This document shows, one piece after another, positions 46,770 to 56,520 of a DNA stretch of 64,000 bases (position 1 is its first letter; every line of letters starts with the position of its first letter). The notes under the pieces are model-generated. The model was given only the letters and a program-made list of their open reading frames with translations. It was not told where the DNA came from and made no database searches. The DNA comes from Tipula vernalis (lineage: Eukaryota > Arthropoda > Insecta > Diptera > Tipulidae). Position numbers and translations under genes: made by a program. Where the stretch lies: the NCBI GenBank assembly GCA_958295665.1, contig OY282560.1, positions 311,841,236-311,905,235 on the forward strand, written 5' to 3'.

Positions 46770-48310
46770 CATTGGTTTTTTCTTTTTGTTGCTTTACATT
46801 ACATTAAGTGTTATATTTAATATTCCGAGCAAAACACAGCCGCAAACAAGATTTGTGAAAAACTAGATAAGCAAATGTATACTGATTCGTTGAACTTTTA
46901 AAGCTCATAGCTTCTTTAGAATGTACACCAAAAATCATTTTATTAATGTTTAGTGGATTATAAGAAATTTTACTTAATGTACGCTTCCTTTGCTTGGCGA
47001 AAGCTGTCCAAACCGAATGTTTTCCTCTAGATTTTCGAAAGTTTGTTTTTAATTTTTTGTTCAATTCCAAAATAAATCGAACTACTATTAAGGCCAATCA
47101 TAAAATTAGTTTAATTTTTGGAATTAGTCGAAAAGCTCAATATTAATAAACTTTAGTTTTAGAGATGATAGAAGCAAAAATTAATTTTGGAAATTTCTGA
47201 ATGACATTTGCAGAATCTTTTTGGTAGGAGCTTAATAACCGATTATAAGGTTACTTGATGAATTTTTCACAAGACCTTCTTTACTATGCATTTTGAAAAA
47301 TATACTCTAGAGCAGTGGTTGAACGATTTTAATCCATTGTCGACACTATCATATTAATAGAGTTTTTATAGAGGTCTATTTTAGAGAGTTATGATATGGG
47401 GCGCAATTTCATGTTGGGACGCTCTTAAATTTGTTATTATTTTCAATAAAATTACTGGCAATTCTAATAAGACTTTGCTGCAATATGTTTATCCTCAAAT
47501 TAAGAAATATTCGAATCTCTTCAGTGAATTTTCCAACAGGATATTGTGCGAGTGCAAACATAGAAATGTTAACGTGGCCACCACATTTGATCATGGGGCA
47601 GGCAATATGAAAATAACGAAGAACTGATTGCAGGATTAGTTTATCAACATCTCTTTAAAAACTAAGTTTTGAAGAAAGTTTATGTTCCAAAAATGTAAAG
47701 CTCTAATCGAGCTTTTATGGCAAAAACTAACTGTTATATTGTTTCACAAAACAATCTGTAAAAATATCTCATTTTCAATTATGAGCTATGGATTTAAAAG
47801 CTCGACATTTGTAATTAGAAGTAAGAAGAAAGTTATGATTATGTTTTCTAATACTTTGTCTTTGGCATTTCGCATGGTAGGCTCCTTACCACATTGGTAC
47901 TTTTGATGTTAAGGACTCCACAAATATTGTTGCCCTACTGCCAAAAGTTACTAAAGTTATGCTGGGGTCTAAAAAAGTTACAAAAGTAGTTGCTTCCATT
48001 GTTAGATCAGTTGTTAATTTTATTCTCTTGAAGTTGATCGATATTTTAATTAATTTTCACATCATAAAATGAACACGAAAAAATAGTTGTTAACACTTTT
48101 AATCAAAACAAAACCAAATGGTAATTGCTACCACATTTGAACACGCAGTTAAATCATTTATATGCGACAAACGACAAAATGTTGATGTGCAGATAAAATA
48201 AGATAATTAGAAATAAATTAGAAACAATTAATAAAAAAAAAAACAAGGAAAAAAGTTCTAAGTACATGTAATAAATTTGGACATTTTCATTATATTTGTA
48301 CATACATATA
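46770..48310. repeat. Duplicated block, copy III
   Basis: Aligns to 32,280-32,550 ('GATTTGTGAAAAACTAGATA'), 34,380-34,560 and then, after a deletion, to 39,045-39,960. It holds the longest stretch of the Tc1-like DDE domain (see 47,391). Confidence 0.7.
47391..47660 (+). pseudogene. Tc1-like transposase DDE-domain fragment, copy III
   Basis: 'MIWGAISCWDALKFVIIF' is the 'VWG...S..G...LVFI' strand that precedes the second catalytic aspartate in Tc1 transposases. 'LLQYVYPQIKKY' follows. After a frame break near 47,540 the text becomes parallel to copy I: 'NIEMLTWPPH' then, after a deletion, 'GRQYENNEELIAGLVYQH' and 'LFKN'. The catalytic IEN region is deleted. Non-functional. Confidence 0.8.
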
Positions 48311-49864
48311 ATATGTCACAGATACTATCGAAACATCATGTTTATCATTTTGTCCAACATTTAGCAGAATAACATAACAATAAAAAGAAAATTTCGTAAT
48401 TTTTGTTCTTTTCATATTGATTTTACTTCAGTCAGTTACATACATGACGGATTTAATTTTACGGTTTAACACTTTGTCTGTATGGGCAAAACCACATGGG
48501 GCCCAACATAACACAATAAGTGACAAGAGAACAGATACAATTTACGCTATACATAACAAAGTCATTGTCATTCATAATGACATTGAAATTGGTAATTTTT
48601 TCCAAGAATTGATAGAAAATTCTTAATTCCTTTGTAAAGCACACGCACCAATTATATGTATGCGTGTTATTTATATGGCGATTGAAATTTTTAATTTTAA
48701 TTCAGTTTTCTGTTTGAATTTGTGGATTCGGCTATACGTACGTACGTACGTAAATGAAAAATCACTTTTCCTTCTCGATTTCCGTAATTTTTGGTACGCC
48801 GGCGCGTATTTTTTTATGCCATATATAGCTAAACATATATGTGTTTGTGTGTGTATTCCCAAAACAATAATTAAAATCATTTTCGGATTATATAATATTC
48901 GGTTTGCTAGCGTTTTGTCTTCTCCAAATAATCGAAGTCTCTGTATATATATAGATATAGAATGGTATATGAACCGCGACGACGGCAAGAAACCGAACAG
49001 ATCTATGTATTTATGACCAAAAACACTTTGAAAAGACACAAAAAAATTGTTTCATCGAAGTTCATCGAACTTTTATTTAATGATTTTTGTGTGGTGATTT
49101 GATTTGTCGTGAAAATCGAACCCAATATATCAACTTACCAAATATTTTTCTCGGCTTTATAATATTGATTCACTGAGACACTGAGATTTAACACTTTACA
49201 ACTAATAAAAACAAAACACCAAAAATGTTGTACTTTGCACACTGAAAATTGTATATACGAGTGGGTATAACACTTTTTACACACACGATTTTATTCACTT
49301 CCTGATTTTCACGACCCGTATTAAATTATTTTAAATTAAAATGAATTTTTTTTAGATTTTAGTCGAATGGTCGGCATGTATCGCGCGATTCAATCCTCTA
49401 CTATACTCTGTCTAATAGGATTTTTGTGTTTTTTTTTGTTTGTTAAGTTTTTCATTTGATTCAGTTTTATGGACTGGAATGGAAAAGGAAATTTTTTTTT
49501 TACTTTTTTTTCATTATGGTAGCGCATGTCATTTAGGCGAAATATTGATCGAATCTGATGGAATAAAATAAAATTTTATAGGAAGCGAATTGGACTAGAT
49601 TTATGGTGTAAATAACTATATTGTGTGTGAATCCTATTAAGTTTTGGTCTGTTATTATAAAATTTTAACTAGGTTATTTTGAGATTAGGATCAAGCATGT
49701 TCAGCATACCTGTATATACATATTATAAATTATAGTAAATTTACTACTAATTCGAATCGTAATTGATTAAATTGTGTTAGTTTCTAAAGAATTATAAATT
49801 ACAGAACAGATTATCTCGTAGGTACAATGTTAATTAAAGATATAATAAATTAATTCATAAATTT
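48311..49864. other. No recognisable gene; TACG microsatellite
   Basis: AT-rich, with TACGTACGTACGTACG at 48,736-48,751. Overlapping 118- and 122-codon open frames on both strands (48,660-49,039) share no family signature and look like chance. A minus-strand TTTG|GTAAGTT donor-like site near 49,138 lies downstream of two TCAGTG words, which is too little for a gene call. Confidence 0.5.
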
Positions 49865-50150
49865 ATGATTCGGATTACATCAGTGTTGAATATAATTGAC
49901 AGAAGGGAAAAAGGAATTGTCTTATGTCATTTATGCAATCTTTTGTTAACATTTTCTAGATATGCTTATGACCAGGTTCTAAAACTGTTAGTGTGCATAA
50001 ATGGCACGAAATTATTAACTGCAAAAAAAGCTTTGATTGTCATTGTTGCACAAGATTCGGAATCCACAAAGCAAATGTAATTAAATTAGCAACCACCTCT
50101 TTCACTAAAGGAAAAGGCGCTGCCGATATGGTTGAAGACGATGATGGTCA
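49865..50150 (+). other. Unidentified short coding-like patch
   Basis: Two overlapping frames (71 and 72 codons). The second ends in an acidic stretch, 'GAADMVEDDDGQAES', and runs into the CTCAACCC minisatellite. A few Cys/His residues ('CHCC', 'CHLC') recall a zinc finger but no complete pattern is present. Function unknown. It could be more of the BEL remnant that follows. Confidence 0.25.
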
Positions 50151-50700
50151 AGCTGAATCCTTTAATCCCAACTCAATCTCCAATTCAACTGTCAACCCAA
50201 TCATCAACTAAATCACTAATTCAACCACAAATCAATCATTAATACTCAACTGAGCCAATCACTCAACCCCAACTATAGCTTACGCTCAAACTAAATCCTC
50301 AACTAGACCACCACAAATCAACTTCAACTAAACCTCTATTCAACCCAAACCGACTCCCAAACTCAACCCTTAACCCAAATCTTAACTTACCACTAACTCT
50401 TCCTTCAACTTAACCTCGTCACAATCACCGACTCAACCCCCAAATAAATCCACAACTCAGCCTTTCGAATAACCCCAGTTCAATATCATTTTCGCCCTCA
50501 ACTTAACACTTAACTTAATGTCAAACTAAACATCCAATACGCAATCCTCAAATCAACTTGTGCGAAAAATTACAAGCGTTCATGAACTCAACTCTCAACT
50601 CAACCCTCAAATAAATTCTCAACTGAACGACTGAGTCAACTCTTACTCAATCCCTACATCTAAACTAAGCCCGTAGCTCGACCTCAAACTTAGCCCCCAT
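50151..50700 (-). repeat. CTCAACCC-type minisatellite (C-rich strand)
   Basis: Irregular units built on CAACTCAACCC, CAATCACTCAACCCC and AACTCAACTCTCAACTCAAC. It is the reverse complement type of the array at 54.4-55.3 kb. Frequent small variation means no exact period. No frame. Confidence 0.8.
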
Positions 50701-50839
50701 TTTAACTACGTTACTTTCAAAGTAACATCATGGGATCCTTTGTTATTGGAGCTGTTGCTACCGCCCAAAAGAATTTCCGTCGTTCATTGTTTTTTTTTAT
50801 TCCTAGAAACACAATCCCAGGCGTAAATTAAAACGAGAT

Positions 50840-51257
50840 TGAGGTGGTTATGGAATCAACAGGACAAATCACATACCAAGGAATGCAAATTATGCTTGAA
50901 ACACTTCCCACAGGCGGATCATTTGATTATTGCACCAATTTTAAAAATCTTAGGCCAAAATAGAGAAACGATTTTGCAATTAAGGCATACCTCTGTAAAA
51001 TCAGTTTATTGTACATGGCTCAATGCAATGTAGCACAGCAAGAAATTACATATTAAGGATTGCTAGCAACTGCACTAGTAAAATTGAACAATGGGAGAGA
51101 AGAACTTGCTAGACTTTTTATCGACAGCGGTTCTCAGGCAAGCAGAAAGCAGAGGACAAACATAGAAATATCAAGTATCGGGTACAGCAGATTAACTTTC
51201 AGTTCTACATCAGTATATTGTGTATTCTGGAGCACTAATTGTGGTAGCAGTAATTTT
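50840..51257 (+). pseudogene. BEL/Pao gag zinc-knuckle and protease remnant
   Basis: 'CKLCLKHFP' (~50,885) then, after frame shifts, a 'CTNFKNL' piece and 'YLCKISLLYMAQC' resemble the CPLC.KHHPL..C..F......R......C.NCL..H region of Pao-type gag. Directly after it 'TALVKLNNGREELARLFIDS' and 'GSQAS' (51,072-51,146) is the BEL aspartic protease start, with the D(S)G active-site motif. This is exactly the region deleted from the 13-20 kb BEL element, though it is from a different, older copy. It ends at the poly-G run where the LINE begins. Confidence 0.7.
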
Positions 51258-53589
51258 GGGGGGGGGGGGGGTAATAATTTGCATGACACTCTCTGGGGAC
51301 CATGCTCCCACTTCTTTTCCCATTATATGTAGGTACTGGCGGAAATATCTGTGACCAGTCGAGAATTGCGTCAGGTAACCCCACCTCACCGTGCGTCCGC
51401 TCAATCCGGGGTCTCAACGGTTCGATGAGTCTCGCTGTCCATCTTCCCTTCGTTTCGTGATCCTAGGCTCGCTATTTTTTTGCCGACCTCCACCTTTCTA
51501 AAGTATCTGGCTTTGCGCGCGTTAGCCAAGAGGTGGATGGGAATGCACCTCGCTACTACTAACATGGATAAGGCCCCCCTTCTCTGCACTTGGGATAGTC
51601 GCTTCCGATAAATCTGCTTGTCCAAAGAATCTGCCTCTACCTCTGCTCCGTACAGAAGAACGGATTGTACTGGATCTTGGGCCACCTATGTTTGCCATAA
51701 GCCTCGTTAGGGCTGCGACCCCAACCGCAGCTTTATCCGCTGTCTGTCGAATCTGCTCAAAGAAGCTTAACTTTGGGTTTGTTACAATGCCTAGTTATTT
51801 CACTGCCGCTTTTGTTTCAATTACCTTCATGCCAACCCATATTGGGAGAGAAGGTTGGATTCTGTTTTTTGAGAGTATAGTTATCTCCGTTTTGTTTAAA
51901 GCTAGTGTTAATCCGTGCGTCGATATCCAACTGGTTGAGTTTCAGTTGGGCCTGCTTGGTATCGCGGGCGCCAACGAGTACCGGAACATAATCCGCATAA
52001 CCAACCAAACTTGTTTCATCGGGCATTTCGGTTCACAGCAAGCTATCATAGAAATCACTTCAGAAGTCTGGTCCTAAAATCGATCCCTGGGCCGTTCCAG
52101 ATGTGGCCGCCATCCTCCATTAGCCTTCCTTCGTTTCATAGATCAGACTACGATCTTTCAAATAGTCGTCTAGAATTACCTGTATAATAAATATGCGTCG
52201 AGCATATCACTCCTCCTCACTGTATTAAACACGACAAATGGTTATGGTCTTCGGATCTCCTAACTGCCTCCGTTACTTCCCTATTTGCGTCTATCGTTGA
52301 TAGTCCTACTCTGAAGCCATGTTGCCTAGGTGATAGATCACTTACAGCTTGAATCGCAGATGATAGTCTCGCTCTAATTAACTTCTCCATAATCTTGCCC
52401 GCTGTGTCAAGCATGCATAGTGGTCGATAGGACGAGTGGAGCTCTGGGTCGCCTTTACCCTCGCTAGCAAGTATCAGTCTTGCGACCTTCCAGCATTATA
52501 CATTTTCAGCAGCAAATCTGGGTCTTGTTGATAGACCATTTTCAATACCTCAATTGGTATATCATCTGGGCCAGGGGGTTTTTAGTCTTTAATGACAGAA
52601 TAGCTGCCTGAAGTTCATTTTCGGAGAATAGCAGAGCGTTTGTGTCTGGGCTATGATTTAGTTCAGATCTCTCTGAGTAGCTGGGGAGAAGGAATCTCAC
52701 GATCCTTTCTGTGGTTCTGCCATTTTGAGTGACTATCTTGTTGCTCTGATTAACAGCCCGCCTGAGTTGTTTCTTTGCTGGCAAATGCGCCGCAGATATG
52801 CGGTTAGCCTCGTCTCGGTTTATTGCCCGTTGTACCTTCCGTCGAAGTGCAAGGCATTACCTTCGTTCGTTGTCATGGCGAGGTTTTATCCTTGGTATAG
52901 ATGCTTTACAGGCCAAAATAATGAGGCCCATGGTAGAAGATACCAATGCCTCAGTCGCAGATCTTCCGTTCTTTTCCGTTCTCCTCTCCTTTGAAGCTCC
53001 TCACTGAACCGTTCAGCATCCAACCTTTCAAATTCTATTTGCCCAGTTTATCCCGCGAATCACAGCGTGGTCACTGCTGTTGTAGTCCTCCATAACTCTT
53101 TCATCAGTGGATGCATGGTGCCACATCCTGCGATGTGGAGGTTATGTCAGGGATCGTCTCCGTGTACCATGGGCGGCAAACTCTTGTGTCCGAGTTTGGC
53201 ATACCCCACTCAAAAGCTCTTGCATTGAAATCCCCGGCTGCCACCATCTGTCCCGTTCCTCTGATAATTTCATCTTCTAGAGCGTCCAGCTTTGTTCGGA
53301 ACTCGACAATCACTTCATTCGGTATGAAGTAACCACTAATAGAACTAGTTTTTGCTGACATGACCCAGAAAAAATCTCTGCCAGCTCCATAATTTTTAAT
53401 ATGAACCCTTCCATTGGGGATCAAGATTGCAGCAGTCCCTAGTAGGTCAGAGTACCACAGTGGTGGTTCCCTAGTGTGATACTGCTCGCTCAGTATGGGC
53501 AGTTCAGCATGTTTCTCGATTGCCAACTGATGCAGGAGATGATCGGCAGTCTTGCTTTTATGCATGTTACCCTGTATGATACGGATCAT
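51210..53589 (-). pseudogene. R1-type LINE ORF2 (endonuclease and reverse transcriptase), broken
   Basis: The endonuclease frame 53,589-53,104 has 'GNMHKSKTADHLL', 'WYSDLLGTAAIL' and 'VAAGDFNARAFEWGMPNSDT'. RT pieces follow in shifted frames: 52,784-52,542; 'GKIMEKLIRARL' with 'LSPRQHGFRVGLSTIDA' (52,414-52,217); 'VGYADYVPVLVGARDT' (52,026-51,817), where the catalytic YADD reads YADY. Then 'VLLYGAEVEADSLDKQIYRK' (51,685-51,401) and, in another frame, 'LTQFSTGHRYFRQYLH' (~51,390-51,310). The endonuclease nicks target DNA and RT primes there. About 790 codons remain, so internal deletions are likely. Dead copy, 3' end cut. Confidence 0.88.
51258..51271 (+). repeat. Poly-G run of 14 at the BEL/LINE junction
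   Basis: Fourteen consecutive G in otherwise AT-rich DNA, flanked by TAATTTT and TAATAATTT. It sits at the point where the plus-strand BEL remnant meets the 3' end of the minus-strand LINE. Confidence 0.9.
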
Positions 53590-53890
53590 AGGCGATCACT
53601 GGCCGCCTCAAGTGCCTCACGATACACCTGGCACTTACCGGTTCCTGGGAAGAGAATTAATTGTGCCTGATTCATTTGCTTTTCTAAGCAGAGTACACAA
53701 TGCTCTTGAGCGGTGCATACTTTTGCTTTGTGACCGGCCCCAAAGCACTTATAGCGGAATTTGTTCCTGTCTGTTCCACCGCAGGTTCGGTCTATGTGAC
53801 CGTATTCAAAACATCTATGGCAGCGCTCGACAACTGTCCTGTTGCGCACCCTATAGGATAACCAGCCTATTTTTATTTTTCCCTGCCTAA
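53586..53890 (-). pseudogene. R1-type LINE ORF1 C-terminus (CCHC knuckles)
   Basis: Open upstream of the first ATG ('KIKIGWLSYRVRNRTVVERC'). The first knuckle 'CHRCFEYGHIDRTC' is intact (CX2CX4HX4C). The second has lost its first cysteine spacing ('CFGAGHKAKVC'), and the third starts 'CVLC'. ORF1 protein binds element RNA. Its TGA overlaps the ORF2 ATG as ATGA (53,586-53,589), an arrangement that couples ORF2 translation to ORF1 in such elements. Farther 5' the frame has stops and I cannot follow it beyond about 53,990. Confidence 0.85.
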
Positions 53891-54394
53891 GAAGTTTCGA
53901 GGTCGGCTTAATGGGTCTATCGCATCTGGAATATCCCGCTTACTTTTACTTCCGCTTTATCGGTGCAACAGTCAACGTTGCGGATTTCCTCCTGTTAGAT
54001 GGAAGGAGATTTTGTTCTTTATCGTACTCAGAGACCTTACGTCGAGAAAAGTGGTTTTGGAGAGAAAAAAATGTTGGTATTTTTAGTAGGGTTCAATAAC
54101 TTTGGTCCTTGAGGAGCAAATCTTCAACTTTACAATTGCAACATTCCAACCTGTTCTTAATCACCTGAACGAAATACCTTAACCAAAACCAAAAACAATG
54201 TTCATCTGCCTGGATGTCTGTATGTTTCCAGAGTATCTCGAGAACGGCTTGTCCCATTTAGAATTTTTTTTTCGCTAATTTGCTTCTATGATCAAGGCGG
54301 CAAATTGAAAAGCTTTTAGAAGCTGTACGTCAAGAGGATCAGGTATACCTGCCATATGAATTGATCCAAAACCACATGTAGATATTGAGTTTGG
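53891..54394. other. Degraded LINE 5' part, then unassigned spacer
   Basis: Up to about 54,060 the minus strand may still be LINE ORF1 but is broken. 54,100-54,394 shows 'CTGTATGTTTCCAGAGTATC' followed by 'TCGAGAACGGCTTGTCCCAT', a phrase style common in insect repeats, with no identifiable frame. Confidence 0.4.
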
Positions 54395-55345
54395 TAGCAG
54401 TTGAATTAAGAGTTCAGTTGGGTTCCAATTGCGGGTTGAATTTGGAGCTGAGTTGGGGTTAAGTTTGGGTTGGGTTAGGGTTTAGTGAGAAATTCCGCTG
54501 AGGACTTATTTCTGTGTTGAATTAACGGTTGATTTCGGACAGTTCTCGAACTTTGTTGGCTTAAGCTGAGTGGCTTGAGGCTGAGTTGAGAGTTTAGTTA
54601 ACAGTTGAGTTGAGGTTCAATGAGGGGTTCAGTTGTGGATTTATTTGGGGAGACCATTTTTGAAGGACTATGTTGCTTTGAGGGTTGAGAATAACTTTGA
54701 GTTTGGGGTTGAGTTGATAGCTGAGTTTGTGATCGAGTTAGAGTTAATTAGGTTGGCGGTTGAGTAGAGGTTCATTCATCCATTTAGTTTGAGATTTATT
54801 TGTGGGTTTTGTTGTGTTCGTACCGTGTTGAATTAGGGTTTGAGTTAAACGGCCATTTTTTACTTGAGTTGAGGGTTGAGTTGGGGTTGAGTTGAAGGTT
54901 GAGCTGGGGTTGAGTTATGGTTGAGTTTATTAATGGGTTTGAGGGTTTAACTAAAGTCGTGTTAGGGTTGAGAGTGGCACAGTTGAAATTAAGTTGAATT
55001 TAATCGACTTGAGAGTTTAGTGGGAGGTCAGATTGAGTTGATTTTAGTTAAGTTCATATACGCAAATAGCTTTCGAACCGAGTTGATTGAGGGTTGAGGT
55101 TTGGTTCAAGCTAAGCTGAGTTGAAGTTGAGTTAGGGTTAGGGAGTTAGCTTGCATTGGGGTTGAGTGAAGGGTTGGAGATGTTGGTTGATTCGTGATAA
55201 ATCGTAGAGTTTGGGGATTAGGTTAAGGGTTGATTTGAGGTTGAATTGGTGATTGAGTTGACGCTTGGCGGTTGATTTGGTTATTACATTGGGATTGAGT
55301 TGTAAATTGAGTTGGAGGTTGAGTTGAAGATTTGTGTTTAGTTTT
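54395..55345 (+). repeat. GAGTTGAGGGTT-type minisatellite
   Basis: About 950 bp of irregular units: GAGTTGAGGGTT, GGGGTTGAGTTGAAGG, GTTGAGTTATGGTTGAG. The G-rich strand is on plus, the opposite of the array at 50.15-50.70 kb. No frame, and no regular telomere hexamer. Confidence 0.85.
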
Positions 55346-55559
55346 AATAGATGGCGTTACGTCAGTCATTTTTGCATTATTTTGTCCATGATATAGTATT
55401 ACAGTTTACAGACGCATTTAATATTATTGGGTTCCAATTCGCAAAATCATTCGAATCTTGGTTCGATACTTTCCATGTCTACAAAGGTCAAATTCAACTG
55501 TTAGTTTGAATTCTAATGTCACCGGCCATTTTTTTTTTTGCAGAGACCTCTTCTGCTCA

Positions 55560-56520
55560 AGTACCTAGTCTCTATCACATATTCAACTGACAATGAGACA
55601 AAAGTTTGCATTAACAAGTGAAAGAGTTTTTCACAAAAGAAAGCTTTGAAGTAGAATCAGCAATGATGGGCAGAGAGCAGGAGAGTTTTTACAAAGAATA
55701 ATTCTAAACAATAGTGGACATTAAGAGGCTGATATGGCGCCACGAGGACCTTTGCTTGTCAATTACCTTGTCCATGTAGAAAACAAGGTTTAGCTGCCTG
55801 GAAAGGAAGACGCAACTGAAAGATTAGAAAGACTAATTTCAAGACAGAAAACTGACATTATTGGACCACGAACTTAGTATTTGCTGCATTTTACTGTAAA
55901 CAGGCGGTCAAATTGGTGTGGGCGCTGCAGCCAAAGCTAATGAAATTCTCTGAACTATATGTTTTTGAAAGGACGAGACTTTTTATCATCACTGATATAC
56001 ATTTAGTACAGATTCCGAGAACCGATTCCGCGCAATACAATTTTCTGACAAACATCCTTGAGCAGCGTAAGCTATTTTCGAGAAACACTTTGTAGACTGT
56101 TAAGGAAGTAGTTTCTGTTATTCAGAATGCGAAAGACATATACACTCATGGAGAGTTTCAGATCCGATTGTCAATTATCAAATACAGTTGAAGTGTTAAA
56201 AGAGATATAGGTGTATAAATGGGGAACCATCAAAATAGCTTAAACATAAATCAAGAGTCAGAGACAGCTAAAGTACTGGGGATGTGCTGGGATTCGATAC
56301 TTTATACATTCTAATTCCAGAATGAAAACAGAAATATTGAGTGGTAGTCATCCTCCAATACCAAGAGAAGAACAGAAAATCCTTATGATGATGTATGACC
56401 CAAAAGATTTGGCGATCCTCAGTGATCTTTAAGCAACCAAAGCCAGGTATGATCAGGGAAAGGATAGAGTTGTCAGCAGAAGAAGAGGCAGAAGCAAAAA
56501 ACGAAATCACACGAACCGTA
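55560..56520 (+). pseudogene. Pao-type reverse-transcriptase remnant
   Basis: Frames are broken but the order of BEL/Pao RT pieces is recognisable: 'IKRLIWRHEDL' (~55,720), then 'VKEVVSVIQNAKDIYTHGEF' (56,099-56,158), which is the part just after the YxDD box, then in another frame 'VEVLKE', 'NINQESETAKVLGMCWDS' (~56,240-56,297), and 'REEQKILMMMYDPKDLAIL' (~56,362-56,418), like the '...LGILWNP...' and '...FDPIG...' regions of the 13-20 kb BEL. Same strand as the gag-protease remnant at 50.84-51.26 kb, so both may be parts of one element split by the LINE and minisatellite. Confidence 0.6.

Noticed and set aside
48660..49039. Overlapping 118- and 122-codon frames on opposite strands
   Set aside because: Each is the other's shadow, with a TACG microsatellite inside. 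No recognisable domain.
49130..49205. Possible minus-strand first exon with TCAGTG initiators and a GTAAGT donor
   Set aside because: No acceptor, coding exon or TATA/DPE context could be tied to it.
54395..55345. Telomere-like repeat (TTGAGGG words)
   Set aside because: Units are irregular, longer than a telomere hexamer and internal. Flies lack simple telomerase repeats.
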